This document shows, one piece after another, positions 9,320-18,792 of a stretch of DNA of 64,000 bases. Below the pieces are notes generated by a model that saw only the letters and a program-made list of their open reading frames with translations, was not told the DNA's origin and ran no database searches. Each line of letters begins with the position of its first letter. Position 1 is the stretch's first letter. The position numbers and the translations under genes are program-made. The stretch is taken from positions 62,552-126,551 of the forward strand of contig DAGJ01000021.1 in assembly GCA_002495685.1 (NCBI GenBank). The letters are read 5' to 3'. This stretch comes from Methanobrevibacter sp. UBA412. Its GTDB lineage: Archaea > Methanobacteriota > Methanobacteria > Methanobacteriales > Methanobacteriaceae.

Positions 9320-11158
9320 ATGAAAGTTGTTGTTTGTCAAAATTGTGGAGCTAAATATCAATTAGAAGATGATGAAGATTTAGATGGTTTTGAATGTAGT
9401 ATCTGCACAGGTAACTTAGAAGAACTTGCAGAATACCCAACAACTGGAGATTCATCACATAAAACTAAACAAACTCATTTTAAAAATAATTATAAAGATT
9501 TTAAGCTTGTTTACTGTGAGGATTGTGGATTAAAATATCGTTTAAATAGTAATGATATTGTAGATGAATATGAATGTGTAAGCTGTGGAGGAAGGTTAAT
9601 ACCTGTAAATGAAGAAGATCAAATGACTCCTTATCCAAAAATCCTAGAACCACAAGTATATGAAAAAACTGCCACAACTCCAGGTAAACGTCATGATATA
9701 AATAAATTAAAAGAAGATTTAGAAGAATCTCGCCAAGACTTAAAAGAATCTAATATTCAAAAACAATTTATAAAACAAGAAGAAATCACTGAAGCACCTA
9801 TTGTTGAGGAAGATTCAATCCCAGAAGAAAATACAAAAACACCTATTATTGAAGGGGAAGTTGAACCTAATCAAGAAATACTTAATAAGTCTTCACATTC
9901 CCTACCTGAGGTAGAAACTAAAAAGGATTCAAATTACAATTCAGAATACTCTGAAAATATACTTAAAAAAAGTGTACGGGTAGGTCCTAAAGGAAGAATT
10001 TCAGATGAATTAACAGATTACTTAAGTAATGTAAAACATGAATCTGAAACAATTCCAGAAGATAATATTCAAACAAATAAAACAACAGAAGTTAAAAAAC
10101 AATCTAAACGTGTTAAACATGAAGAAGCTTCAGCAAATGATCGTTACGCTTTAGCTTTATATAAATATCATGATGAATTAAAAAAACAGATGAAACAAGA
10201 TTTTTTAGATGGAATTGCAGATTCTCATTATGGTGAAAATTCATTTGATAAACTCTCCAATATGATAAAAGATCAACTTAAATCTTATAGGGAAGATTTA
10301 ACACATGCTCCTAAATTAATCCATACAGATATTAGAACACCTGAAGGATATAAAACTAATAAACAAGAACTTATACCTCACCCAAATGAGGAAAATTTAT
10401 CTTACCATATGGTTTACATAGTAACCGGTTCAGTTGTGGCTTTAATAGGTTTAGCTGATGTTTTAATTTCAGGCAGAACCATAAGTATATCATTCATAAC
10501 TTTAGGTATTATAATAATCATTTATGGATTTTATAAACGTTATTCCTATGCTGATAGTGAAGCTAGAGGTAGAATTATTCGTGCTAAACTATTAACTCTT
10601 CCTGAAGACTTTTATGTTTTATATTATGTAAGACCTCCTGAAGCAGGTAAAGGAATAAACCATGTTGTTATAGGTCCTACTGGAATATTTACAATTGTCA
10701 CTCAAAAATATAATTCTAAAGAGGATAATGGTAAAATCAAACAAGATAAGGAAAATTCATCTTTAATTGGTAAGTCTGGTTCATTAGAAGAATATTTATC
10801 TAGTAAACATAGTTTAAAAGTTGTATCTAACTTTAGAGATAAACAAACTCATTTTAAAGTAAATGATAGTAAAATTAAATTTGATACTAATAATAAAATT
10901 AAACAAGAAACATTAAGTTTAAATGAAAATTTATCACAATTTTTAGATGAAAATGGTTTACCTGGAATACATATAGAACCACTTGTTGGTTTTGTAAATA
11001 ATGAAGTTGCAGTTATTAATGTAATTTTAACTAATGATGATTTATTCCTTGAAGAACTTTTATATAAAATTAAGCATGGTGAACGTAGAATTGATGATTT
11101 AACAATTCATAAAATCGCAGTTTTATTATCACAATACTCAGCAGAATGTTCATCATAA
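9320..11158 (+). CDS. Twin zinc-ribbon, membrane-anchored NERD-domain protein
   Basis: Two N-terminal CxxC...CxxC zinc ribbons (about residues 6-29 and 63-86, the first as CQNCG...CSIC, the second as CEDCG...CVSCG) are followed by a long charged linker with coiled-coil character. Two hydrophobic helices come next (about 365-405). A NERD-like domain then begins near residue 430 with FYVLYYVRPPEAGKGINHVV and GPTGIFTIVTQ. NERD is a predicted nuclease-related fold, but its activity here is unproven. GAGG sits about 7 nt before the ATG. The small acyltransferase follows within 25 nt. Confidence 0.65.
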   Translation: MKVVVCQNCGAKYQLEDDEDLDGFECSICTGNLEELAEYPTTGDSSHKTKQTHFKNNYKDFKLVYCEDCGLKYRLNSNDIVDEYECVSCGGRLIPVNEEDQMTPYPKILEPQVYEKTATTPGKRHDINKLKEDLEESRQDLKESNIQKQFIKQEEITEAPIVEEDSIPEENTKTPIIEGEVEPNQEILNKSSHSLPEVETKKDSNYNSEYSENILKKSVRVGPKGRISDELTDYLSNVKHESETIPEDNIQTNKTTEVKKQSKRVKHEEASANDRYALALYKYHDELKKQMKQDFLDGIADSHYGENSFDKLSNMIKDQLKSYREDLTHAPKLIHTDIRTPEGYKTNKQELIPHPNEENLSYHMVYIVTGSVVALIGLADVLISGRTISISFITLGIIIIIYGFYKRYSYADSEARGRIIRAKLLTLPEDFYVLYYVRPPEAGKGINHVVIGPTGIFTIVTQKYNSKEDNGKIKQDKENSSLIGKSGSLEEYLSSKHSLKVVSNFRDKQTHFKVNDSKIKFDTNNKIKQETLSLNENLSQFLDENGLPGIHIEPLVGFVNNEVAVINVILTNDDLFLEELLYKIKHGERRIDDLTIHKIAVLLSQYSAECSS

Positions 11159-11180
11159 AAAAAAATTTTAAAGAGGATTC

Positions 11181-11687
11181 ATGATGAGTATACTATCTTT
11201 TTTTCATAATCTTAAAGTGAAACATTATACTAAAAATATTCAAAAAACTGTAAAAGAATGTGGAGTAAATCTTCGGGTTAATGGTCCTTCTCTTGCAACA
11301 TCTAACACTTACCTTGGAAATAATGTTAATTTTAATGGGATTCATATTCAAGGTAAAGGTGAAGTTAAAATTGGTGATAATTTCCATTCAGGTATTGAGT
11401 GTATGATCCTTACTGATAATCATAATTATGATAATGGTGAAGCTATACCTTATGATGAAACTATAATTAGTAAAAATGTTACTATAGAAGATAATGTTTG
11501 GTTAGGTAATCGTGTAAACATATTACCTGGTGTTACTATTCATGAAGGTGCTATAATTCAATTAGGAAGTGTTGTTGTTCGTGATGTTCCTAAGTGTGCT
11601 ATAGTTGGTGGAAATCCAGCTACTGTTTTTAAATATCGTGATAAAGACCATTATGAAAAGTTAAAATCTCAAGCTAAATTTCATTAA
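11181..11687 (+). CDS. Left-handed beta-helix (hexapeptide) acyltransferase
   Basis: Predicted sugar O- or N-acetyltransferase using acetyl-CoA. Hexapeptide repeats run from about residue 45 to the end, with the typical DNVWLGNRVNILPGVTIHEGAII and IVGGNPATVFKYRD terminal signatures. A likely catalytic His lies in LTDNHNYD. GAGG is 4 nt before ATG 11181 and 7 nt before ATG 11184, so either may be the start. It is convergent with the nonulosonic acid operon, so it could modify a surface sugar, but that link is inference. Confidence 0.8.
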   Translation: MMSILSFFHNLKVKHYTKNIQKTVKECGVNLRVNGPSLATSNTYLGNNVNFNGIHIQGKGEVKIGDNFHSGIECMILTDNHNYDNGEAIPYDETIISKNVTIEDNVWLGNRVNILPGVTIHEGAIIQLGSVVVRDVPKCAIVGGNPATVFKYRDKDHYEKLKSQAKFH

Positions 11688-11723
11688 AAACTAATTATTT
11701 ATTTTTTTTCCTACTCTAAATTT

Positions 11724-13175
11724 TTAACTAATCATTTTTTTAAAGAATCTAATTTCTTCTATTTTTATACATTTCATTACAAATATTAAAGCGAAATATA
11801 CTATTACTCCAATTATTATTGCGATTAGAACATTTATTAACCCTGTTGGGTTAATTAATTTAACTACTATTCCCATTATAATTGCTGCTATAATAATTTT
11901 TATAGTGGAACTTTTTTCATAAGGTAATTTATGATATTTTCTACTTTTATATGTTGTAATTGTGAATGTGAAAATATAACATAGTAATGTTACGAATGCT
12001 GCTCCAATGATTCCTAGAATTGGTACTAATAAAATATTTAATAAGATATTAGCTATTGCTGCTACGGTCCATAGTTTTCCTAAGATTTTTGTTTCTTTTT
12101 CTAATATTAAATAATTGTTAGTTATTCCGTAAACACCCATGAATATTGCACCTAAGCATACAAATGGTGTTACTAAGTATCCTGTATTTGCAATAGTGCT
12201 AGTTGTTATAAGTAAGAGTAATGGTTTGCTTAAAACTGACATTCCTACAGCTGCAGGTACTGTTAATAATAAGTAATATTTCATACTATACCTCATATAA
12301 TAATCAACAGTTGCCATGTCTCCTTTTTCATAATGTTCTGGAAGTATTGCTGGGAGTAGAACAGCAAATGGTGATAAGAACATTAATAAAACACTTCCTA
12401 ATGCATATCCTGGAGAGTAACAACCTACTGCTGCTGATCCAAGTATGGTTCCAATAACATATTTATCACTTGAATCAACTACCCATGAAGATACATTATT
12501 TGGAATAGTTGGAATAGCAAAAGATAGTTCCTCTCTCAAGTTTTTATATGAAGGCTTACCAATTCCAAGATATCCAACCACCATAATTAACATCATAATA
12601 AAGACTAATGCATATCCACTAAGTAAACCTAAAACAACAGTTTCAATATGATAACCTGAATACACAAGGAAAATACATAAAAGAACCCCAATATAACTTT
12701 GCAAAATCAAGAAAATACTATACTTCTTCATTTGCTGAAAAGTCCTAAAGAAAGTAATTAACATCAAATTCAAACAAGCAAAAAATGAAATCAAAGTAGT
12801 AATATATAATACTTGTAAATTCCCATTAAACAAAGCATTCGCTATAGTTTGTCTGAAAATCAAAAAACATCCACAAATAATCAAAGTAGATAACAAAGTA
12901 ACTGAAATCATACTATAAAAAGAACCCCTAATCTTAGTTTTATCCTTCTCAGAAGATAAAAATCTAACCATAGTATAAGGTAGGCCAAGATTAGCAATAT
13001 TCGGAACCAAAGCAACAGTAGTAGTAACTTGAGCCCACATACCATACTCAGCAGTGGAAAAACTCTTAGTAATAATTGGTATGAAAATAAGACTACTTAA
13101 ACTAATTAAAATATTAGTAATACCAACTAAACCAATTCTCTGAACAAATTTAACATACTGACTCAAAACAAACAC
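11724..13175 (-). CDS. Polysaccharide flippase (Wzx/MATE-like, MOP superfamily)
   Basis: Membrane transporter predicted to flip lipid-linked oligosaccharides outward. It has about 12-14 hydrophobic helices with few charges between them, and the N-terminal block RIGLVGITNILISLSSLIFI plus STAEYGMWAQV typical of RfbX/Wzx proteins. At 483 aa it is of normal length. It is the last gene of a four-gene minus-strand operon (glycosyltransferase, NeuB, NeuA-PseG upstream) and so probably exports the nonulosonic-acid-containing glycan. Confidence 0.82.
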   Translation of the reverse strand: MFVLSQYVKFVQRIGLVGITNILISLSSLIFIPIITKSFSTAEYGMWAQVTTTVALVPNIANLGLPYTMVRFLSSEKDKTKIRGSFYSMISVTLLSTLIICGCFLIFRQTIANALFNGNLQVLYITTLISFFACLNLMLITFFRTFQQMKKYSIFLILQSYIGVLLCIFLVYSGYHIETVVLGLLSGYALVFIMMLIMVVGYLGIGKPSYKNLREELSFAIPTIPNNVSSWVVDSSDKYVIGTILGSAAVGCYSPGYALGSVLLMFLSPFAVLLPAILPEHYEKGDMATVDYYMRYSMKYYLLLTVPAAVGMSVLSKPLLLLITTSTIANTGYLVTPFVCLGAIFMGVYGITNNYLILEKETKILGKLWTVAAIANILLNILLVPILGIIGAAFVTLLCYIFTFTITTYKSRKYHKLPYEKSSTIKIIIAAIIMGIVVKLINPTGLINVLIAIIIGVIVYFALIFVMKCIKIEEIRFFKKMIS

Positions 13176-13192
13176 ACCTAATAATCAAAACA

Positions 13193-14659
13193 TTAAATCT
13201 TTTTTCGAGGAACTTGCATAATATTCTTATTCAACAAAACATCCTCTAAAAGTTGCTCATCATAATTCTTAAAAAAGAAATCAGCATTATACTCTTTCAA
13301 ATCTAAATCTTTCAATTTATTAACCATATCATTAGGATTTCTAACTTTAACAACAATTTTCTTCTCAACCAAATCATCTAAATACTCAACACCAGGAACA
13401 TCAACAATAAAAGTCTTACAATTAAAAGCTAAACCCTCATAAATTGCAGTAGAAAAAGCACCAACCTGATACTCAGATTCAGCAAATAATTTATATAACT
13501 CCGGTTCATTACTATCAATAACACTAAAATTATCTAACTTATCTGCTTCAACAAGTTTAGGATAATTCTCCTTCCAAGTACTATACTCCCCAGGATGTAA
13601 TTTATAAATAAAATCATAACCATCTAACACACTAGCTAGATGGCATGCAAATTCACTTAAATACTTCCCTATAACCCCTTGGGAAATAAAAAGTATCTGA
13701 TTCTTCTTCTTAGAAACATCCTTATACTTTTTACTATTATCCTCAAAATAAGGAAAACCAACACTAAAAATAGCATGCTTCTTAATAGGATAAGCACTAG
13801 CATCTTTCCAATAATCCCCAAAACTTAAAATCTTATTAGGGAAATAAGCTATATGTTCATAAGTCCCACTTTTAAGAGTAATATTCTCACTAGGATAACT
13901 ATAACCTAAATGATACTTACTAATTATACCATGCTGTAATTCAATAACCTCTATACCTAAATCTTTACAAGCAGCAACCAAAGCTTTATTCTCATAAGCA
14001 ACTACAACATAAACTTGTTCAACTTTCTTCTCATTCAATAATTCCCTATACTTCTCATATTCATACTGAAAATTAAGAATATGATTAGAAAAAATCTCAA
14101 ATAAATTAACTTCAACACCAAAATGATTATGAATTAAATTCTCAATAGACTGTATAGTTTCAGATTCTTTCTCCGTATACTCAATATTATGTGTTTTTTT
14201 ATAAAAATAAGAACCAAGCAAAATACGATCATTAAACTTAACCTTATCATCCTTTTTAATATAATGCTTATTTAAATAAGGAGAATCAAGAACTTCATAA
14301 GATTTACCTAAGTTTTCTAAGGTATCTCTTAAAAAATAACTATAAATATCCATATACTCCCCATTATTTAAGACCTTACGAGGATGATTAAAAATTAGAA
14401 TTTCAAAATTATCTTGACCTTTAAAAGGATTACAAAAAATACTATTCTTAATAAAAGGCAAGAAAGATTTAACTTTATCAAATAAACTAACACTAGCTTG
14501 CTGAGCACTACCAAATAAACCAAGTTTACGGGTTATTTCATAATAAAGATATAAACGTACAAGTTCCCAAGGATAAACATGTTGAATCATAATATAATTA
14601 AGATTATACTCATTTTCCAATCTAAAAAATTCATCACAAACTTCTTTAACACTCATCAT
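13193..14659 (-). CDS. Capsule/sialyltransferase-like glycosyltransferase (GT-B)
   Basis: Probable transferase for the CMP-activated nonulosonic acid made by the two upstream genes. The central ELQHGIISKYHLGYSYP motif (near residue 238) and the FIYKLHPGEYSTW motif (near 350) resemble capsule-polysaccharide and polyglycerophosphate transferases. The later GAFSTAIYEGLAFNCKTFIVD segment fits nucleotide binding. It lies 17 nt upstream of the flippase and about 50 nt downstream of NeuB. Donor specificity is inferred from position only. Confidence 0.6.
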   Translation of the reverse strand: MMSVKEVCDEFFRLENEYNLNYIMIQHVYPWELVRLYLYYEITRKLGLFGSAQQASVSLFDKVKSFLPFIKNSIFCNPFKGQDNFEILIFNHPRKVLNNGEYMDIYSYFLRDTLENLGKSYEVLDSPYLNKHYIKKDDKVKFNDRILLGSYFYKKTHNIEYTEKESETIQSIENLIHNHFGVEVNLFEIFSNHILNFQYEYEKYRELLNEKKVEQVYVVVAYENKALVAACKDLGIEVIELQHGIISKYHLGYSYPSENITLKSGTYEHIAYFPNKILSFGDYWKDASAYPIKKHAIFSVGFPYFEDNSKKYKDVSKKKNQILFISQGVIGKYLSEFACHLASVLDGYDFIYKLHPGEYSTWKENYPKLVEADKLDNFSVIDSNEPELYKLFAESEYQVGAFSTAIYEGLAFNCKTFIVDVPGVEYLDDLVEKKIVVKVRNPNDMVNKLKDLDLKEYNADFFFKNYDEQLLEDVLLNKNIMQVPRKKI

Positions 14660-14709
14660 TTCAATTAAATCCTTCTACAAAATAATTAATATTTTTTCCC
14701 GTAAAAATT

Positions 14710-15762
14710 CTATTTAAACATATTAAAATCTAATAAGTCATCTTCACAAATATGTACTTTAACTTCCTTACCTAAAACTAAATTAATCTTATTAGGTGAA
14801 ATACCGCTACCTGGACGTTTAAATGTTAAATCATCAATATCAATAATTTCACCAACATCCATATCACGCTTAGCAACTATGGATCTACGAGCTTGAATTC
14901 GTGCAGCACCTTCACAATCTAAGGGAACCTTATCATATTGACCATTAATACTTCTAATAAATTCAATATTTTTAAAAAACTTCTTAACATCAGATGGATC
15001 CATAGCATGATAATGATCATTACCTTTTAAAGTTTTATCTAATGTGAAATGTTTTTCAATAATTTTAGCACCATTTAAATAAGCAGTAGTAAGAACCAAC
15101 ATTTCATCATCAGGTTTAGTATGATCTGAATAACCAATATCATATTCTGGATAAAGATTTTTAAGATTTTTAATCATTAACAAATTAGCATCAGCATAAT
15201 CTGTAGGGTAAGATAAAACACAATGCATAATACCAATATCACGGTTATCTTCATCTTCAATAGCCCGAATAGCTTCTGAAATCTCTTTAGTAGTTGAAGC
15301 CCCAGTAGAAATAATAATAGGTTTGTTTTTACGTGCAATAACCTTAATAAATGGAATATTTGTTAAATCGGATGAACTTATCTTATAAACACTCATAAAT
15401 TCATCTAAATATTCAACAGATTCAAAATCAAAAGGGGTTGAAAGAAACATTATACCAATACTATCACAATACTTGGCAATTTCATGGTATTCTTCACTGC
15501 CAAATTGATCAAACTTTTTAAACAATTCATATTGGGAAGTTGTTGGTTCTTCATTTAAATCCCAATAAGCTGGAGAATTCTTTGAAGCAATTGTATTAGC
15601 TTTATAACTTTGAAATTTAACAGCTCCACAACCAGAATCTTTAGCTTCCTTAACCATTAATTTTGCAGCATCCATATTACTAATATTCATCTTTTTAGCT
15701 ATGTCATAATAGTTAACACCAATTTCTGCAATTAAAAATGGTTCTTTATTGAATATGCTCAT
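14710..15762 (-). CDS. neuB: N-acetylneuraminate/nonulosonate synthase (NeuB family)
   Basis: Condenses phosphoenolpyruvate with an N-acyl hexosamine to make a nine-carbon sugar acid. The TIM-barrel domain shows FLIAEIGVNY at the N-terminus, AVKFQSYKA near residue 48, IIISTGAST near 150 and IIEKHFTLD near 235. A C-terminal antifreeze-like SAF domain (RRSIVAKRDMDVGEII, about 290 on) completes the family layout. The gene overlaps the end of NeuA-PseG by 17 nt. Whether the product is sialic, legionaminic or pseudaminic acid cannot be told, although the PseG partner favours the latter two. Confidence 0.88.
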   Translation of the reverse strand: MSIFNKEPFLIAEIGVNYYDIAKKMNISNMDAAKLMVKEAKDSGCGAVKFQSYKANTIASKNSPAYWDLNEEPTTSQYELFKKFDQFGSEEYHEIAKYCDSIGIMFLSTPFDFESVEYLDEFMSVYKISSSDLTNIPFIKVIARKNKPIIISTGASTTKEISEAIRAIEDEDNRDIGIMHCVLSYPTDYADANLLMIKNLKNLYPEYDIGYSDHTKPDDEMLVLTTAYLNGAKIIEKHFTLDKTLKGNDHYHAMDPSDVKKFFKNIEFIRSINGQYDKVPLDCEGAARIQARRSIVAKRDMDVGEIIDIDDLTFKRPGSGISPNKINLVLGKEVKVHICEDDLLDFNMFK

Positions 15763-17437
15763 TGTTTAACATTTCTCCCTTTTTTTCTTTTTCAAATTCT
15801 AAATATTTTGGTTTAACAATTTTCATTAAGTTTTCAAAACCATGTCTAACATCAACATTTTTCATACGATTACTCATTTCCAGTCGTAAATCATAATTAT
15901 AAATAATATCATTAATAGTTTTAATTAAATCAGTTTCCTTAACTTCACTACCTAATCCTAAATTAATAAAACCATTTTCCACATTACCAAAAATATGGGT
16001 TAATTCTCGTTGATTTTGACAAAGACAAACACATGGAACTCCAATAGAAGCTATTTCATACATTGTTCTACCTGCTGAAGTGAAAATAATGTCTGCTGAA
16101 ATCATATATTCACTAATATTTTTAACATCTTCAAAGATTTCAATGTTACTGTAATCTTGGAACTCTTTTTCAATTCCTTTTTTATCCATATACCCAAGTC
16201 CAAGAATAACTTTAACATTACCTTTAAAATCACTCTTTAAAATAGAATTTAAAGTTTTTTTAGTTAAATCATTTGGATCTGTTCCTCCAAATGTTAATAA
16301 AATCTCTTTCACACTTGGATGGATTTCTTTATAAGGTTGATAATAGAATTCATCCTTTAAAATATAATAAAGATGACCACTGTATAAATTTTTAAGAGGT
16401 ATCTTATGCTCATATAATGCATCACAAACTACATCAGCATATTTCACTCCCCCTCCTAAATCCTCAAAATTAAGAACAAAATAATCTTCATCTTTTAAAC
16501 TTTTAATATAACTAGATGATGTGTTTAAAATATCATTTACTACAATATCCGGTTCATACTCCTTAATTTTACCTAGAATATTATCTTCTTTATGTGTAAT
16601 GTATGGGTAATTATAATTTTTAATTATATTAATCCCAATTTCTTTATTCTCATTTAATAAGAACATAACATCATGATTCACTAATTTAGATGCAATAGCT
16701 AAACCTCGATAAATGTGGCCTGTGCCAATTTCATGAGAAGCATCAGTCTTAATAAGAATACGTTTTTTCATTAAAAGACGTTCTGCAACCCACCAATCCT
16801 CATAATTATCAATATCAATACTTTCATGAGGACTTACAGGTATTAAATCAATTTTTTCACCTAATCGTGAATCTTCTTTAAGGAATTCTCTTTTTGTTGC
16901 AAAAATAGAGCCAGTTTCACGGTATTGTTTAGGTAAATACTGACGATTAACCCTTTTACTATATAAAGGATAAAATTTATCATCTTCAGTATCATAACCC
17001 CAACTTAAATGCCTATCATCAACAACACTAATAACAGTATCATTACCCTCACAAAGCTTTTCAATAGCCTTATTCAAGGTACTGGTTTTTAAAAGAGGAG
17101 AAGTAGGTTGAAGAGTTATAACAAAATCATAAACAGTATTAAACTTTTCTTCTTGTTTAATTGTAGCATCATAAATAACAGGATCTAAAGGCACATTATC
17201 TTCTGCTAACTCTTTAGAACGTTTAATAACATCAGCACCAAACTTCTCAGCAATAAATTTAATCTCATCATCATCAGTACTAACAACAACATTATCAATA
17301 TACTCAGAAGAATTAGCATGGTTAATAGTATGTGCAATTAAAGGTTTATCATTCATCATACGAATATTTTTACGAGGAATACCTTTAGAACCTCCTCTTG
17401 CAGGAATAACCACTAAAATTTTATTATCCTTATACAT
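15746..17437 (-). CDS. NeuA-PseG fusion: CMP-nonulosonate cytidylyltransferase plus UDP-sugar hydrolase
   Basis: Two enzymes in one chain. Residues about 1-225 form a CMP-sugar synthetase with the signature IPARGGSKGIPRKNIRMM and LQPTSPLL. Residues about 226-563 form a GT-B-like UDP-sugar hydrolase of the PseG type (KTDASHEIGTGHIYRGLAIA, TFGGTDPNDLTKKTL, SAGRTMYEIASIGVPCV). PseG strips UDP from the 2,4-diacetamido sugar before NeuB/PseI condensation; the NeuA domain then activates the product with CMP. The fusion thus joins the steps on either side of NeuB. It is the first gene of the operon. Confidence 0.85.
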   Translation of the reverse strand: MYKDNKILVVIPARGGSKGIPRKNIRMMNDKPLIAHTINHANSSEYIDNVVVSTDDDEIKFIAEKFGADVIKRSKELAEDNVPLDPVIYDATIKQEEKFNTVYDFVITLQPTSPLLKTSTLNKAIEKLCEGNDTVISVVDDRHLSWGYDTEDDKFYPLYSKRVNRQYLPKQYRETGSIFATKREFLKEDSRLGEKIDLIPVSPHESIDIDNYEDWWVAERLLMKKRILIKTDASHEIGTGHIYRGLAIASKLVNHDVMFLLNENKEIGINIIKNYNYPYITHKEDNILGKIKEYEPDIVVNDILNTSSSYIKSLKDEDYFVLNFEDLGGGVKYADVVCDALYEHKIPLKNLYSGHLYYILKDEFYYQPYKEIHPSVKEILLTFGGTDPNDLTKKTLNSILKSDFKGNVKVILGLGYMDKKGIEKEFQDYSNIEIFEDVKNISEYMISADIIFTSAGRTMYEIASIGVPCVCLCQNQRELTHIFGNVENGFINLGLGSEVKETDLIKTINDIIYNYDLRLEMSNRMKNVDVRHGFENLMKIVKPKYLEFEKEKKGEMLNNEHIQ

Positions 17438-17707
17438 CTTTAAGAAAACCTTTTCCCTTTTTTAAATTTTAAAAAATAATTACTTTTCATATAAATTCAT
17501 TATATTCATAAATATATAACCATAGAATATTTATATTTTTTTTAAAAAAAGGATAAAAATCTTTTAAAAATTAAATATATTTAGTTTCAACTAAAATTTT
17601 AAATATTTATTTAAACAAACAGAAATTACATTAAGAATTATAAAAATATTAATTACTATCTAATTATCAAAAAGAACATAATAAATAAAAAAACGGTGTA
17701 AAACAAA
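17438..17707. promoter_or_regulatory. Divergent promoter spacer between the nonulosonic acid operon and hypD
   Basis: A 270-bp non-coding, strongly AT-rich spacer between divergent genes. It holds several TATA-like stretches, including TATATATTTA on the minus strand near 17510-17520 and AAATATTTATTTAAAC on the plus strand near 17600. I cannot single out one box for either direction. Confidence 0.35.
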
Positions 17708-18760
17708 ATGAAAAATTTATCTAAAGAATTAGTTAGCAGAATAAATGATATTGCTGTACCTGTAAGAATAATGCACGTTTGCGGATCACATGAACATGCC
17801 ATAATGGAAAATGGGATAAGATCACTATTACCTGAAGAAGTAGAAATTGTTGCAGGACCAGGATGCCCAGTATGTGTAGTTCCATCAAGAGAAATAGATG
17901 AAGCACTATCACTTGTAAATCGAGATGTAACAATCACAACATTTGGAGACATGCTAAGAGTTCCAGGATCCAACCAATCACTAGCAGATGCAAAATCAAA
18001 AGGTGCAGATGTAAGAGTAGTTTATGGAATAAACAATGCAGTAGAACTAGCAGAAAAAAATCCAGAAAAAAAAGTAGTTTTCATTGCAGCAGGATTCGAA
18101 ACAACTGCACCAACAACAGCATCAACAATACTAAACGAACCACCTGAAAACTTCTCAATCCTATCATGCCACAGATTAATACCACCTGCATTAGACTTCC
18201 TAATATCCTCAGGAGAAACAAATTTAAATGCACTAATCGAACCCGGACATGTTTGCACAATAATAGGAACCAAACCATTCGATCATTTCTCAACAAAATA
18301 TGGAATACCACAAGCAACAGCAGGATTCAACCCATTAGACATTCTCATGGCAGTTTACCTAATCCTTAGACAAATCAAAAACGATGACCCTCATGTAGAT
18401 AATGAATACAAAAGAGCAGTAAGAGAAGAAGGAAACATAGTAGCTCAAAAAGCAATGGATGAAGTATTCACAGTAAAAAGTAGAGAATGGAGAGGATTTC
18501 CAAAAATGCCAAACAGTGTTCTTGAATTAAAAGATGAATTCACCCAATACAATGCAAGAGACATATACGATATAGAAGTAAAAGATGTGAAAGAAGCACC
18601 AAAAGGTTGTATATGTGGACCAATACTTCGTGGATTAAAAAGACCAACAGATTGTAAATTATTCGGAAAATCCTGCAACCCAATGCACCCAATAGGAGCA
18701 TGTATGGTAAGTAAAGAAGGAACCTGTAACATAGCACACAGATACACTCCAAAAAATTAA
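17708..18760 (+). CDS. hypD: Hydrogenase maturation protein HypD
   Basis: Iron-sulfur scaffold protein that, with HypC, assembles the Fe(CN)2CO group of [NiFe] hydrogenases. Diagnostic motifs are MHVCGSHEH near residue 23, AGPGCPVCVVPSREI near 55-70, FAAGFETTAPTTA near 120 and the Cys-rich C-terminus GCICGPILRG followed by C-x6-C-x8-C. The 350-aa length is normal. It has no hyp partner in the window, as is common in methanogens. The following HAD phosphatase begins 32 nt downstream. Confidence 0.93.
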   Translation: MKNLSKELVSRINDIAVPVRIMHVCGSHEHAIMENGIRSLLPEEVEIVAGPGCPVCVVPSREIDEALSLVNRDVTITTFGDMLRVPGSNQSLADAKSKGADVRVVYGINNAVELAEKNPEKKVVFIAAGFETTAPTTASTILNEPPENFSILSCHRLIPPALDFLISSGETNLNALIEPGHVCTIIGTKPFDHFSTKYGIPQATAGFNPLDILMAVYLILRQIKNDDPHVDNEYKRAVREEGNIVAQKAMDEVFTVKSREWRGFPKMPNSVLELKDEFTQYNARDIYDIEVKDVKEAPKGCICGPILRGLKRPTDCKLFGKSCNPMHPIGACMVSKEGTCNIAHRYTPKN

Positions 18761-18792
18761 AAATACATATTCCATAAAAAGGATATAAAACA

